From Escarpia spicata (taxonomy: Eukaryota; Annelida; Polychaeta; Sabellida; Siboglinidae): 64,000 bases of DNA. A program made the translations under genes and the position numbers. The stretch lies in the NCBI GenBank assembly GCA_963995525.1, contig OZ023206.1, positions 2,170,001 to 2,234,000 on the forward strand, written 5' to 3'. Every line of letters begins with the position of its first letter. Within the stretch, counting starts at the first letter, position 1. Below are positions 55,940 through 63,822 of the stretch, in pieces. The notes under the pieces were generated by a model. The model did not search any database. It was not told where the DNA came from and was given only the letters and a program-made list of their open reading frames with translations.

Positions 55940-56850
55940 CGAATATAGCAGTATATAAGTAAGAACACTACTACGAGATGAACAGATTCCAGAACTGGAG
56001 GAAGAACTTTGGGAAACCAGGTTAGTATGAGATGTGATCGGGAACGGAGAAGTCAGAAGAAGAAAGGAATGCTTCACTACCTTACAAAGCGGCCACCTAC
56101 TATACCATTCCTCGGCGAACAACGGCCAAGCTTTCTCATCAACAAGAAATGGAAAGACAATATAGTGAGGGTTAACAGCATGAGCCCCAGAGTAGCAGAA
56201 CTTGTTTTATGCATAACAAAGCGCTACAAACTGAAGATAGTACAAGTATATGCACCAACAACATCATATTTAGAAGAAGACACAAACAGCTTCTACAGCG
56301 ACGTAGATGAGACCTTAGAAAAGCGAACCCACTACACGATAGTGATGGGAGACTTTAATACGAAGTAGGGAAACTAACAAACATTTCGGAAACGGCAACA
56401 GGCAAATTTGGCGTAGGTATGAGAAATTAAAGAGGCGACACCTTGGTAGAATGGGTAACACCAAGAACTTACAAAATCATGAACACATTTTCCAGAAGAA
56501 AGCATGGGGGAGATAGACATGGAAAAGCCCAAATTGAGAAACGAAGAACGAAATTGACTATATACTGACAAACAGGCCAGACATGGTCACTGATCTAACT
56601 GTCATCAACCTAGTCAACATCGGAAGTGACTACAGAATGGTAATGAACGACATCAATCTGGATGTCAAGGCTGAAAGGAAAAAGTTGATAAACTAGAGAC
56701 CACCAAGTGTAGATATCACACAAATAGGAACAAAAAAGAACGAATTCCAAATCGAACTACGAAATCGATTCGAGACGCTACAAGACCTAAACGACATCGA
56801 CGCCATGAGCGAAACCATCACTGAAATGATCCAACTAAGTGTAGGGAAAT
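55940..56850 (+). mobile_element. LINE-E endonuclease fragment
   Basis: Reads LLRDEQIPELEEELWETR, then FLINKKWKDNIVRVNSMSPR, VAELVLCITKRYKLKIVQVY, APTTSYLEEDTNSFY and HYTIVMGDFNTK (metal-binding DFN) to a stop at 56368; further pieces (GDTLVEWVTP-like, EIDYILTNRPDMVTDLTVIN, GSDYRMV where GSDHRMV is usual) follow to ~56850. The AP-endonuclease domain of a LINE; no RT follows. Several frameshifts. Confidence 0.8.
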
Positions 56851-57000
56851 TATTCTTAATTTTATTGAATTATTACTGGGGGGTAGTGTCTTAAAAGGGC
56901 AATTATAATCGGTAAAAAGGGCCGTTTACGCATACAATAATGATTATGTTCATAACCCTTAATGTAATCTAGTGCCGATTGCAAACATTTCTACCTCGAT

Positions 57001-57085
57001 TTGTCCGCAACGTACGATATGTTACATTGTAATTACATCTTGTCGATGTGACGTAAGTGCTATTAATAGTACCCCGTGCCTCGAA
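57001..57085 (+). repeat. Direct repeat DR, left copy
   Basis: TTGTCCGCAACGTACGATAT, TACATTGTAATTACATCTTG, ATGTGACGTAAGTG and so on; matches 58376-58460 with ~10 substitutions and a 9-base gap. The pair brackets the structural-gene fragment at 57.35-58.29 kb. Confidence 0.8.
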
Positions 57086-57336
57086 TAGCGCCATTCTTGT
57101 TGCATCATTTGTCAAACGTATACGCGAATTGCGCACTAATTTATTGAATGATTATATAGTCTTTATACGCATTTCCTTATCAATCGCGTATCTTAACGCA
57201 TGCTATATATATGACCAACGTTCTAGTGAAGTAAATAGCGACATTTTATTAATAGTCAAGAAAATAATACTATCATACGCTGACCCGTCTTCACACCACA
57301 ATTTAGACACGACGCGCCAATCATTAGTGTATCACC

Positions 57337-57342
57337 TATAAA
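57337..57342 (+). promoter_or_regulatory. TATA-like element
   Basis: TATAAA in CACCTATAAAGG, only 10 bases before the ATG at 57352. The spacing is too short for a normal TATA box of that ATG, so its role is doubtful. Confidence 0.2.
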
Positions 57343-57351
57343 GGCGTGCGC

Positions 57352-57612
57352 ATGCAGTTCAAACTACCATTCCTATCACCGAAGAAAATACGATGGAGGT
57401 TCGCTTGGAAAAAACTCAGCTCGAACATACTGCAAGTACCAGCAGATGTCTTCTTCTGTCGAATCGTCGCGTTAAACACCGTTGTAGTGGTCAGTATTTA
57501 CAACCTGTCTAAATTAGACGGAAACTCTAATGTGCGGATGCCTTTCTTGAGTACCTGTCTGGCATGCCTGTTACCTAATCCGTCGATGAAACGTAGTGAC
57601 CATGTCGTCTGA
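57352..57612 (+). pseudogene. Small membrane protein of a Polinton/adinto-like element, copy 2
   Basis: 86 codons from the ATG. KKIRWRFAWKKLSSN at residues ~11-25 precedes a hydrophobic helix (VFFCRIVALNTVVVVSIYNL, ~34-53), then NSNVRMPFLSTCLACLLPNP and a short tail. It is homologous along its length with 60886-60590 (IRWRFCGNDCP, IVVLYTVIVVSIYNL, LLSSYLGNLLPSPSM). The last codons overlap the ATG of the next gene (57602). The family is recurrent in invertebrate virus-like elements; its function is unknown. The frame is intact, but the gene sits in a deleted cassette. Confidence 0.6.
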
Positions 57613-58292
57613 CTTTTACCTGACATTACCCAGCAACGCGTCAATGAAATTACACCCCGATAACATTTTGACCCACTATGTCACGGCACTGCCGCAATGC
57701 ATTACTATAGTCGGTCAATGGGAGTGCAATTTTTTGAGATTCAATTCCCGTACACTTGGTATAATACCAAAGGAGAGAAGACATATTTCGACATCTTTGT
57801 CAACGGTGAGATTAATGTGGAGAATATTGAGACAGCCTACTACCAAAGTCCCCAAGCGCCCTTTCGTGCAATCAACAGAAGTATAAAGACACCGACAACG
57901 GAAAAGAAGGTAAAATGGTTCTCCAATGATATCACACAAAAAGTGACTATACACATGATAGAAACTATCTCATTCTCCGTGTAATGGGCAAACATGTGGC
58001 GTTTGATAGAAATAAGCCGTGAAAATTACAACAGATGGGAAGCGGAAGAAAAAGAACCTCGACGATAGAAGCTGATTCTGTGGTAGATATGGTGCAGGGC
58101 TTTTACTCGCTTTGTGTCTATACAAGTATCGTAGAACCGTGCGTTGTTGGGGAAAGCGTCGTACCTCTCTTGAGGGTTGTACCCTTAGAAGGCAAACACG
58201 GAGACACGGGGTCAACAATGTTCGACGACGTACAAAACGTTCCCGTCTTGCACAGATTATTTACGACGATCGAGATTGATATACGAGACGAC
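57602..58292 (+). pseudogene. Structural (minor capsid-like) protein, copy 2, deleted and frameshifted
   Basis: Starts MSSDFYLTLPSNASMKLHPD, then LTHYVTALPQ and VGQWECNFL; a frameshift in the T run 57730-57735 moves reading to EIQFPYTWYN, GEKTYFDIFVNG, to a stop at 57982. A later piece from 58035 (VVDMVQGFYSLCVYTSIVEP, CVVGESVVPLLRVVP, IEIDIRDD) corresponds to the C-terminal half of the copy at 59.7-60.6 kb; the middle is missing. The coding match ends at 58292, where direct-repeat sequence begins. The order TLPSN, LPQ, G-WEVGL, IQYPHTWYN is what I recall of a capsid-associated protein family in Polinton/adinto-like elements (inference). Confidence 0.65.
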
Positions 58293-58465
58293 AATTGTAA
58301 CTACACCTCGTCGCTTTTTCTTGGTGTGACGTATGTTCTGTTAATTGTGCTGTGTGTCCCGACAAGTCTGAACTTGTCTGCGACGTGCGATATATTACAT
58401 TGTAACTACATCTCGTCGCTTTTTATCTATGTGACGTAAGTGTTATTGATACTACTGCGTGTCTT
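58293..58465 (+). repeat. Direct repeat DR, right copies
   Basis: A partial unit at 58293-58345 (ATTGTAACTACACCTCGTCG) and a full unit at 58376-58460 (TTGTCTGCGACGTGCGATAT, CATTGTAACTACATCTCGTC, TATGTGACGTAAGTG). Confidence 0.75.
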
Positions 58466-59220
58466 GAAATTGGTTTCATCTAGATTACATACTAGCTACA
58501 GAGAGACAAGACTAAAATCAGCTATGTACTGCATCATTTTATATTAGTACAACATTTTGGAACATTTAGTGATATAAACAGACTCCAAAGGTCCTATTCA
58601 CAGTATATATTTTACCACATGTAGTGTAATTTTGAGATATGTTTGAACGTAATTCAGAATTATGGTGACTGGTATATAGTTTTATCATAGCGACATTAGT
58701 TGTTATAACCCAAAAACTATTCAACTGAAGCTGTACCTAGGCTACCTACCCAGGTACATATCTATGTTGTGTGTCCTCCGCACATACAAGACTCCCACTG
58801 GTTACCTACTAACTTGCATTCATACAACTCTCTCACACCACACGGGCACTCGTCTATAATGTTTATAGGTTATATTAACTCGTACACTCAAGCCCTCAAC
58901 ATTACTGTTTGTGGAAATACCCGACTGTGGACAAAAATAGAGCTTCCTTACCGTATTCACAGTGGACATTTACAACATGTAGCTTATTTTTCATATAGCA
59001 TTGAACATAATTATGTTGCTAGTGAGTGTAACTAACTTCTACTACATATCGGACTGCCTGACGTAAGCATTTAATATTAAGTTGTCTGTATGATTGACAC
59101 TTGACAAATGACTTATTGTATTTATATGAACAACGTGATACAACACCACTATTCTAAAACAATTCAAATAACACTGGTGCGGTCAGTTATGTGCCCGGGG
59201 TGGGCACTACCCTTACATGT
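58466..59220. other. No gene identified
   Basis: AT-rich. CTATTCACAGT...ACATGTAG near 58595 and GTATTCACAGT...ACATGTAG near 58955 are a diverged direct repeat. An 88-codon frame at 58769-59035 is unsupported. Confidence 0.4.
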
Positions 59221-59239
59221 GGGTAGGGGTGTGCTGTGA

Positions 59240-59345
59240 TAAAAACTTAGCCTTGTTCTAGGGAGAGTTCCTCGAAATGATACCCTTGTCTAGGGAACTT
59301 CTGTATAATGTTAGCCCTTTTTCTAGGAGAACATGTGAAAAACGA
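59240..59345. repeat. Degenerate ~35-bp tandem repeat
   Basis: Four imperfect copies of CCTTG-TCTAGGGAGA-type sequence, just downstream (on the minus strand) of the small GG-LPVF gene. Confidence 0.55.
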
Positions 59346-59354
59346 ACCTTTGAT

Positions 59355-59729
59355 CTAGGGAGCCTCGGTAAAAAAGACGACCCTTGAAGTCGGCACATCC
59401 ACAGTACTGCTAATATAGGCAGTGCCCCCCCGGGGGGTTCTGTGTATGTCGGCGCCGGCCTCCTTCGCGCGTCGTTTTACCGACTCTTTCAGATTCTTGC
59501 CGGCGACGACGTCCCGCGCCACGCGCACGCCCGTATTGAGAGCACGTTTTCCCAGCGCCACGGCTCCTCTCTTGATAAGCGGCATGGCGCTTTGAAACAG
59601 GCTCCCGAAGAGATTGATCAAGCCGTGTCCCCGCTGCCCTCGGCCGCCGACGAAGACCGGTAGGTTGCCGCCGACCTGTCGAGCGTAGTAGTCCTCGTAC
59701 GCGTTGCGGTCGGCTCTCGCCACCGTCAT
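59355..59729 (-). CDS. Small GG-LPVF protein of a Polinton/adinto-like element
   Basis: 125 codons from the ATG at 59729, two bases after the stop of the gene above, so the pair is tightly packed. It reads DYYARQVGGNLPVFVGG, RGQRGHGLINLFGSLF, PLIKRGAVALGKRALNTGVR, VARDVVAGKNLKESVKRRAK, and ends VVFFTEAP. It is basic, with a Gly-rich amphipathic central helix. I recall this signature as a recurrent companion of F54H12.2-like genes in invertebrate genomes; by its size and basic, amphipathic nature it may be a core or membrane-active virion protein like adenovirus VI or X (inference only). The frame is intact, the only one of this locus. Confidence 0.6.
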   Translation of the reverse strand: MTVARADRNAYEDYYARQVGGNLPVFVGGRGQRGHGLINLFGSLFQSAMPLIKRGAVALGKRALNTGVRVARDVVAGKNLKESVKRRAKEAGADIHRTPRGGTAYISSTVDVPTSRVVFFTEAP

Positions 59730-60264
59730 CGTCAAAACAGTTTAGATTTACAGCGTCTGATGTGAAGCGTCGCCACAAGTTTCCCCTGTTCGAATGGTAT
59801 TTGTCGACCGATGTCGTCTCTTATATCTATCTCGACCGACTCGAATTGTCGCCGCAGTAGAGGGATGTATTGGACGCGGTCGACGGTATTCGATACCGTG
59901 GGCCCGTTCTTGCCTTGGACGGGGATGATTCGGAGGAACGGGGCGAAAGCGTCGCCAACGACGCGCGTTTCCACGATGTCCGTGTATACGTACACGGTGT
60001 CGAGTCCGCGATGCATGTCCACCGTGTATTTTCCCTCGTACTCGAAGGTGAACGCACCGGGGTCTTTGGGGTAGAAGACGGTGTGCGGGTCGAGCTGTAT
60101 TTTTCCCGGCGGGTCGGGACTTCTGATAACGGTCGAGTCGAACCCCAGTACGCTGGTCAGAGCGCTCTCGAGGGGTATGTTAAATTCGACACCCGCCGAC
60201 ATATGCAGCGTCATCCGATTAGAGATCGGGCTGTAATCCAGCCGTGCCTTGACTGTTTTGGTGG
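59594..60264 (-). repeat. Inverted duplication, arm 1
   Basis: Matches 63216-63822 in opposite orientation almost base for base. Arm edges: GAAACAGGCTCCCGAAGAGA at 59594 and TGTTTTGGTGG at 60264. Arm 2 has a ~60-base deletion and a few one-base changes. Confidence 0.9.
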
Positions 60265-60600
60265 CCAGCCTCGCCAGTTCCGCGTTGATTTGATTCTTCA
60301 ACTCGTAGGGGCCTTTGTAATGACCGTAAGGGATGGAGCCAACGCGGTGAATTTCCGCACCTTATTCGGTGCACTAAACACCCGGTTCTCCCTTCTTGCA
60401 AGCCACGTAGAAGCGCGCGTCCACCTCTCTCACGGTGTACCATGGATGCGGGTACTGTAGCGCCAACAGCCCGCATTCCCACTAGCCCGACAGGTCGACG
60501 CGTTGCGGTAGATTCATGATGTAGTGAGTCAACGTGTTTTGGGGTGCGCCTTCATAGACGCGTTGCTCGGTAGCGTAAAGTAAAAGTAAGACGAGGCCAT
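59732..60600 (-). pseudogene. Structural (minor capsid-like) protein, copy 1
   Basis: The ATG at 60600 begins MASSYFYFTLPSNASMK; a frameshift follows near 60541, then NTLTHYIMNLPQRVDLSG and a TAG (the 57.6-kb copy has CAG there). The reading goes on ECGLLALQYPHPWYTVRE to two more stops near 60390 and 60378, then GSIPYGHYKGPYELKNQI, and the last ~185 codons are open: GVEFNIPLESALTSVLGF, TFEYEGKYTVDMHRG, VYVYTDIVETRVVG, FLRIIPVQGK, VQYIPLLRRQFESVEIDIRD, IPFEQGKLVATLHIRR. The C-terminal half is rich in beta-strand pattern, as in jelly-roll proteins. Likely a capsid or capsid-associated protein; at least four lesions make it a pseudogene. Confidence 0.68.
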
Positions 60601-60886
60601 CGCGCCTCATAGACGGACTCGGTAGTAGGTTACCGAGATAGCTACTCAACAGCGCCGTCCACAGGTTGGAGTTGCCCTGGCCTCTCGTTAGATTGTATAT
60701 ACTGACGACGATAACCGTGTACAGGACGACGATCTGACACAGGAAGATGATCTCGGCTTTAGGGCAGTCGTTGCCGCAGAAACGCCATCGAATGTGTTGG
60801 CGGACGGAGGTGGTGGTAGTAGACTCGGTAGTGTCGACGCAGTCTGCGGGTTCGTCGGCTTCGATCGTTGTCACCTCGTCGGTCAT
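60590..60886 (-). CDS. Small membrane protein of the virus-like element, copy 1
   Basis: From ATG 60886: an acidic, Thr-rich N-terminus (TDEVTTIEADEPAD), HIRWRFCGNDCPKAEII, a hydrophobic segment IIFLCQIVVLYTVIVVSIYN (~48-67), then LWTALLSSYLGNLLPSPSMR. One transmembrane helix is clear and the LLSSYLGNLLPS stretch is a second hydrophobic patch. Its end overlaps the start (60600) of the structural gene, as in the 57.6-kb copy. The frame runs on into the next gene because of the frameshift there, so the native stop is probably lost. Function unknown. Confidence 0.6.
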
Positions 60887-60924
60887 CGTAGCGCCACTGC
60901 GGTCTGTTAATGCAGCACCCTCCC

Positions 60925-60932
60925 TTATAAAA
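60925..60932 (-). promoter_or_regulatory. TATA-like element
   Basis: TTTTATAAGG on the minus strand, about 40 bases before the ATG at 60886. A reasonable TATA position, but not tested. Confidence 0.3.
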
Positions 60933-61032
60933 GAATGAAAAGCCGTTGCACAACTCCGCTTCGTGTAGTCGCCAGCACCCCGAGTGTCGCATCCAATACG
61001 GCATGACGACTACCGTCTGACGCTACGGTATC

Positions 61033-62193
61033 CTACCCTTTATAGTCCACGAGCGCCTTGGCGTCGATCCAGCTGTTGAAGGAAGCCGGATAACCGCTCC
61101 ATTTCACGAGTACCTCCGCACCGCCTCCGCGTCGTCGACGACGCTGTAGAACGGCCTCCATGCGATACAGTTTATCCTCCGGGACGACTACTCGTTGCAG
61201 CTCCGGTTCGTGGAAGGTGCCGTCTAGTACCGACCCGGCGTCGTCCTTCAAGAGGTAAACGGGAGGATCGGACGGATGCGTTTCTACGACGGTGAAGAGC
61301 TCTTCGCACCAGTTAGCCATTTATCCCTTTCTTGAACCGACCCTTCGCCTTGCTGATACGTACGCGATCTCCCTAACGCAGTTTCGGCTTGCAGCCTCGA
61401 ACCTCGCCGCCGTACAACCGTTGCCACACACTCTCCTGGTTCGCGGCGTTGACACTCACCGGCGTCCTACCGATGCTTCGAAGGTAGGCGTTGTTGTAAG
61501 ACCGCACGAAGACCGGTAACGGGTCTACGTATCTCAGTGTCTGATGCTTCGTAAAGTACCTCCACATGCGAGTCTTTAGCGGCCGGTTGAATCTTTTCAC
61601 GACACTTGCTTTAGTCTCCTCGTTATGCGTCACGAAATGGAGGACGCCGTATTCCGTCAAAAGTTTCTGAAAAGGTCTGTTGAGAAACTCCGTCCCCTTA
61701 TCGGTCGACAGCGCGTTCGGCGGTTGCTCTTGGTGCTGCAGCAGGTACTCGAAGGCCGTAACGAGCGCCGGTCAGCTTTACTCTTCAACGGCACGCACTA
61801 CGCCCGCTTCGAAAAGACGTCGATGACCATTAATAGGAACGTTATACCGTCGTTGTGCTTTTTCAGTTAAGCTACGTCGACGAGATCGGCTTGCCACTGC
61901 TGGTTTCGACCGCCTACGATAACGCAACGTCGTTTAACCGGTGTGTGCAGGGTGTAAATGTCCTGCGCCGCTAGCCACTGCTTCATGACCGGTTTGCGTA
62001 CTCCTGCCTCCCGGTACAACGCGTCGACACCGCCGTAACTACCCGCCTGTTTCGGGTCGAAGTAGGCGCGCTTCAGGCGGCGGTCGTCGTCGTCTTGTTG
62101 AGTGCGGCGGTGGCGCTTTCGTTGCGTACAACGAGGCCGCCGGGACACCGTGACCACGACGACGACGACCAATATACGACGAATAATATACAC
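61033..62193 (-). pseudogene. Polinton-type integrase (F54H12.3-like) with chromodomain, inactivated
   Basis: Minus-strand blocks: RRLKRAYFDPKQAGSYGGVD, KQWLAAQDIYTLHTPVKRR, QQWQADLVDVA (first catalytic Asp), stop at 61867-61869; FLLMVIDVFSKRA, a TAG where Trp is usual; after a shift STDKGTEFLN (second Asp); EETKASVVKRFNRPLKTRMW, where the catalytic Glu of VVERF is Lys; SYNNAYLRSIGRTPVSVN; stop near 61372; DRVRISKAKGRFKKG; a shift near 61320; NWCEELFTV, then the chromodomain EVLVKWSGYPASFNSWI. Retroviral-type DDE integrase of Polinton/Maverick-like DNA transposons. No clear start codon is seen. Dead by several independent lesions. Confidence 0.82.
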
Positions 62194-62259
62194 ATATATA
62201 AAGCGAACGCCGCTGCGACTACGCCGACGACGACTACCGACCTTCGAGGGTGCATTGTG

Positions 62260-62712
62260 AGTGACTCTGACGACGGCGTTTCAACCTCTTTAATACGCCT
62301 CCCACTTTCGCTCTAGAGACTCAGTGCGACGCCGACGGCGACGTTTACCTTTACCAGGCGTCGCCAGTAGATATGAGGAACCGGCTGGCACCGTGCATGA
62401 GTCAAAGATCAAAGGAACATAAAAAAGGATTTCGGGGTAGTCGGCAGTAGCCCCTCATTCGCCTCTCTTTACATATAAAAAAGAAATGATTAATGACTTG
62501 TCAAAAAAAAACTTATAAAAAGTATGTTATCTTAATTGGTTTCTGACAGCTTTACTTATAAAAAAAAGTTTGACTGATGACCGTACCGCAGACGCACCGC
62601 GGCACAACTCCTGTTCTTCTAAGTACCCTCTAGTGGAAATATTTGCTATGATATCGTAAAAGGCAACACTTCTAGTGTAAAATGAGTAATCAGTCATTTA
62701 TGCGTAAGGAGG
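62260..62712. other. Spacer, no gene
   Basis: AT-rich with A runs, between the integrase remnant and the NADAR gene. No terminal inverted repeat recognised. Confidence 0.4.
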
Positions 62713-62720
62713 CTATATAG
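62713..62720 (+). promoter_or_regulatory. TATA-like element before the NADAR gene
   Basis: CTATATAG, 46 bases upstream of the ATG at 62766. Confidence 0.3.
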
Positions 62721-62765
62721 TGGTTATACACGAGGTGTAGTCAGTAGTGTCTCTAGATCAGCGGA

Positions 62766-63260
62766 ATGGAGCCTATACGTTTCGTTGGTTCGGTGTCGTT
62801 CCTGTCGAATTTGTATCCATGTCGAGTCACTGCATACGGTCGGAAATTCAGATCAGTCGAGCATGCTTATCAGTTTAGAAAAGCAATGTTTAACGAAGAC
62901 GAAGAAAACGCGGAGTACATCAAACAGTCGTGGTAGGCTTATATAGCGAAGCGACGAAGTTACGGAATCAAGAAAAAGATAACAGGAGCCGAATGGGATA
63001 CCATTAGGGTCGAGTGTATGAAGAGTCTGTTGATGAGCAAGTTCCAAGGGACAACAAAGTTGAAAGACGCCCTATTGACTACCGGGGAAGCCGAATTGGT
63101 GGATTGGGTACCGTCAAAAGAAGCCTTCTGGGGTAGCGCCCACGGAGACAAAGAAGGTCAAAATATGCTCGAAAAATTGTTCATGGAGGTGCGCGATAAA
63201 TGTAGAAGAAATGACCACCAAAACAGTCAAGGCACGGCTGGATTACAGCCCGATCTCTAA
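62766..63260 (+). pseudogene. NADAR-domain protein (YbiA-like N-glycosidase fold), one stop codon, chimeric 3' end
   Basis: From the ATG: FVGSVSFLSNLYPCRVTAYG (residues 6-25), FRSVEHAYQFRKA (28-40, with the conserved Glu of EHAYQ), then a TAG at 62934-62936 (codon 57). It continues in the same frame CMKSLLMSKFQGTTKL, DALLTTGEAELVDW, FWGSAHGDKEGQNMLEKLFM and EVRDKC. This is the full motif order of the NADAR domain (F-x-G-x3-FLSNFYP, EHAYQ, M-x4-KF, LLxTG, FWG, N-L-LLM-VR), known to cleave N-glycosidic bonds of riboflavin intermediates or to remove ADP-ribose from guanine. From 63216 the sequence is inverted-duplication arm 2, so the last 15 codons are foreign. Without the stop the domain would be complete. 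Confidence 0.85.
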
Positions 63261-63822
63261 TCGGATGACGTTGCACATGTCTGCTGGTGTCGAATTTAAC
63301 ATACCCTCGAGAGCGCCCTGACTAGCGTAGTGGGGTTCGATTAGACCGTTATCAGAAGCCCCGACCCGCCGGGAAAAATACAGCTCGACCCGCACACCGT
63401 CTTCTACCCCAAAGACCCCGGTGCGCTTACCTTCGAGTACGAGGGAAAATACACGGTGGACATGCATCGTGTACTCGACACCGTGTACGTATACACGGTC
63501 ATCGTGGAACCGCGCGTCGTTGGCGAAGCTTTCGCCCCGCTCCTCCGAACCATCCCCGTCAAAGGCAATTCGAGTTGGTCGAGATAGATATAAGAGACGA
63601 CATCGGTCGACCGATACCATTCGAACAGGGGAAACTTGTGGCGACGCTTCACATCAGACGCTGTAAATCTAAACTGTTTGACGACGATGACGATGGCGAG
63701 AGCCGACCGCAACGCGTACGAGGACTACTACGCTCGACAGGTCGGCGGCAACCTACCGGTCTCCGTCGGCGGCCGAGGGCAGCGGAGACACGGCTTCGGC
63801 AATCTCTTCGGGAGCCTGTTTC
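63216..63822 (+). pseudogene. Inverted duplication arm 2: structural gene 3' part and GG-LPVF gene 5' part
   Basis: Reverse-complement copy of 59594-60264. It carries KARLDYSPISNRMTLHMSAG-type sequence, a one-base deletion near 63305 (frame lost), FTFEYEGKYTVDMH-type sequence with one missense stretch, a ~60-base deletion at ~63565, then EIDIRDDIGRPIPFEQGKLV and ATLHIRRCKSKLF, and the start of the GG-LPVF gene (RADRNAYEDYYARQVGGNLP) to FGSLF. At 63822 the homology stops within that gene. Confidence 0.88.

Noticed and set aside
59870..60460. 196-codon plus-strand frame opposite the structural gene
   Set aside because: A GC-rich antisense shadow; the minus strand has homology with the 57.6-kb and 63.2-kb copies.
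60378..62936. Stop-codon reassignment (TAG/TAA read as Gln) in the virus-like genes
   Set aside because: Some TAGs stand where Trp is expected, one catalytic Glu is lost and frameshifts are present in the same genes; ordinary decay explains all of it.
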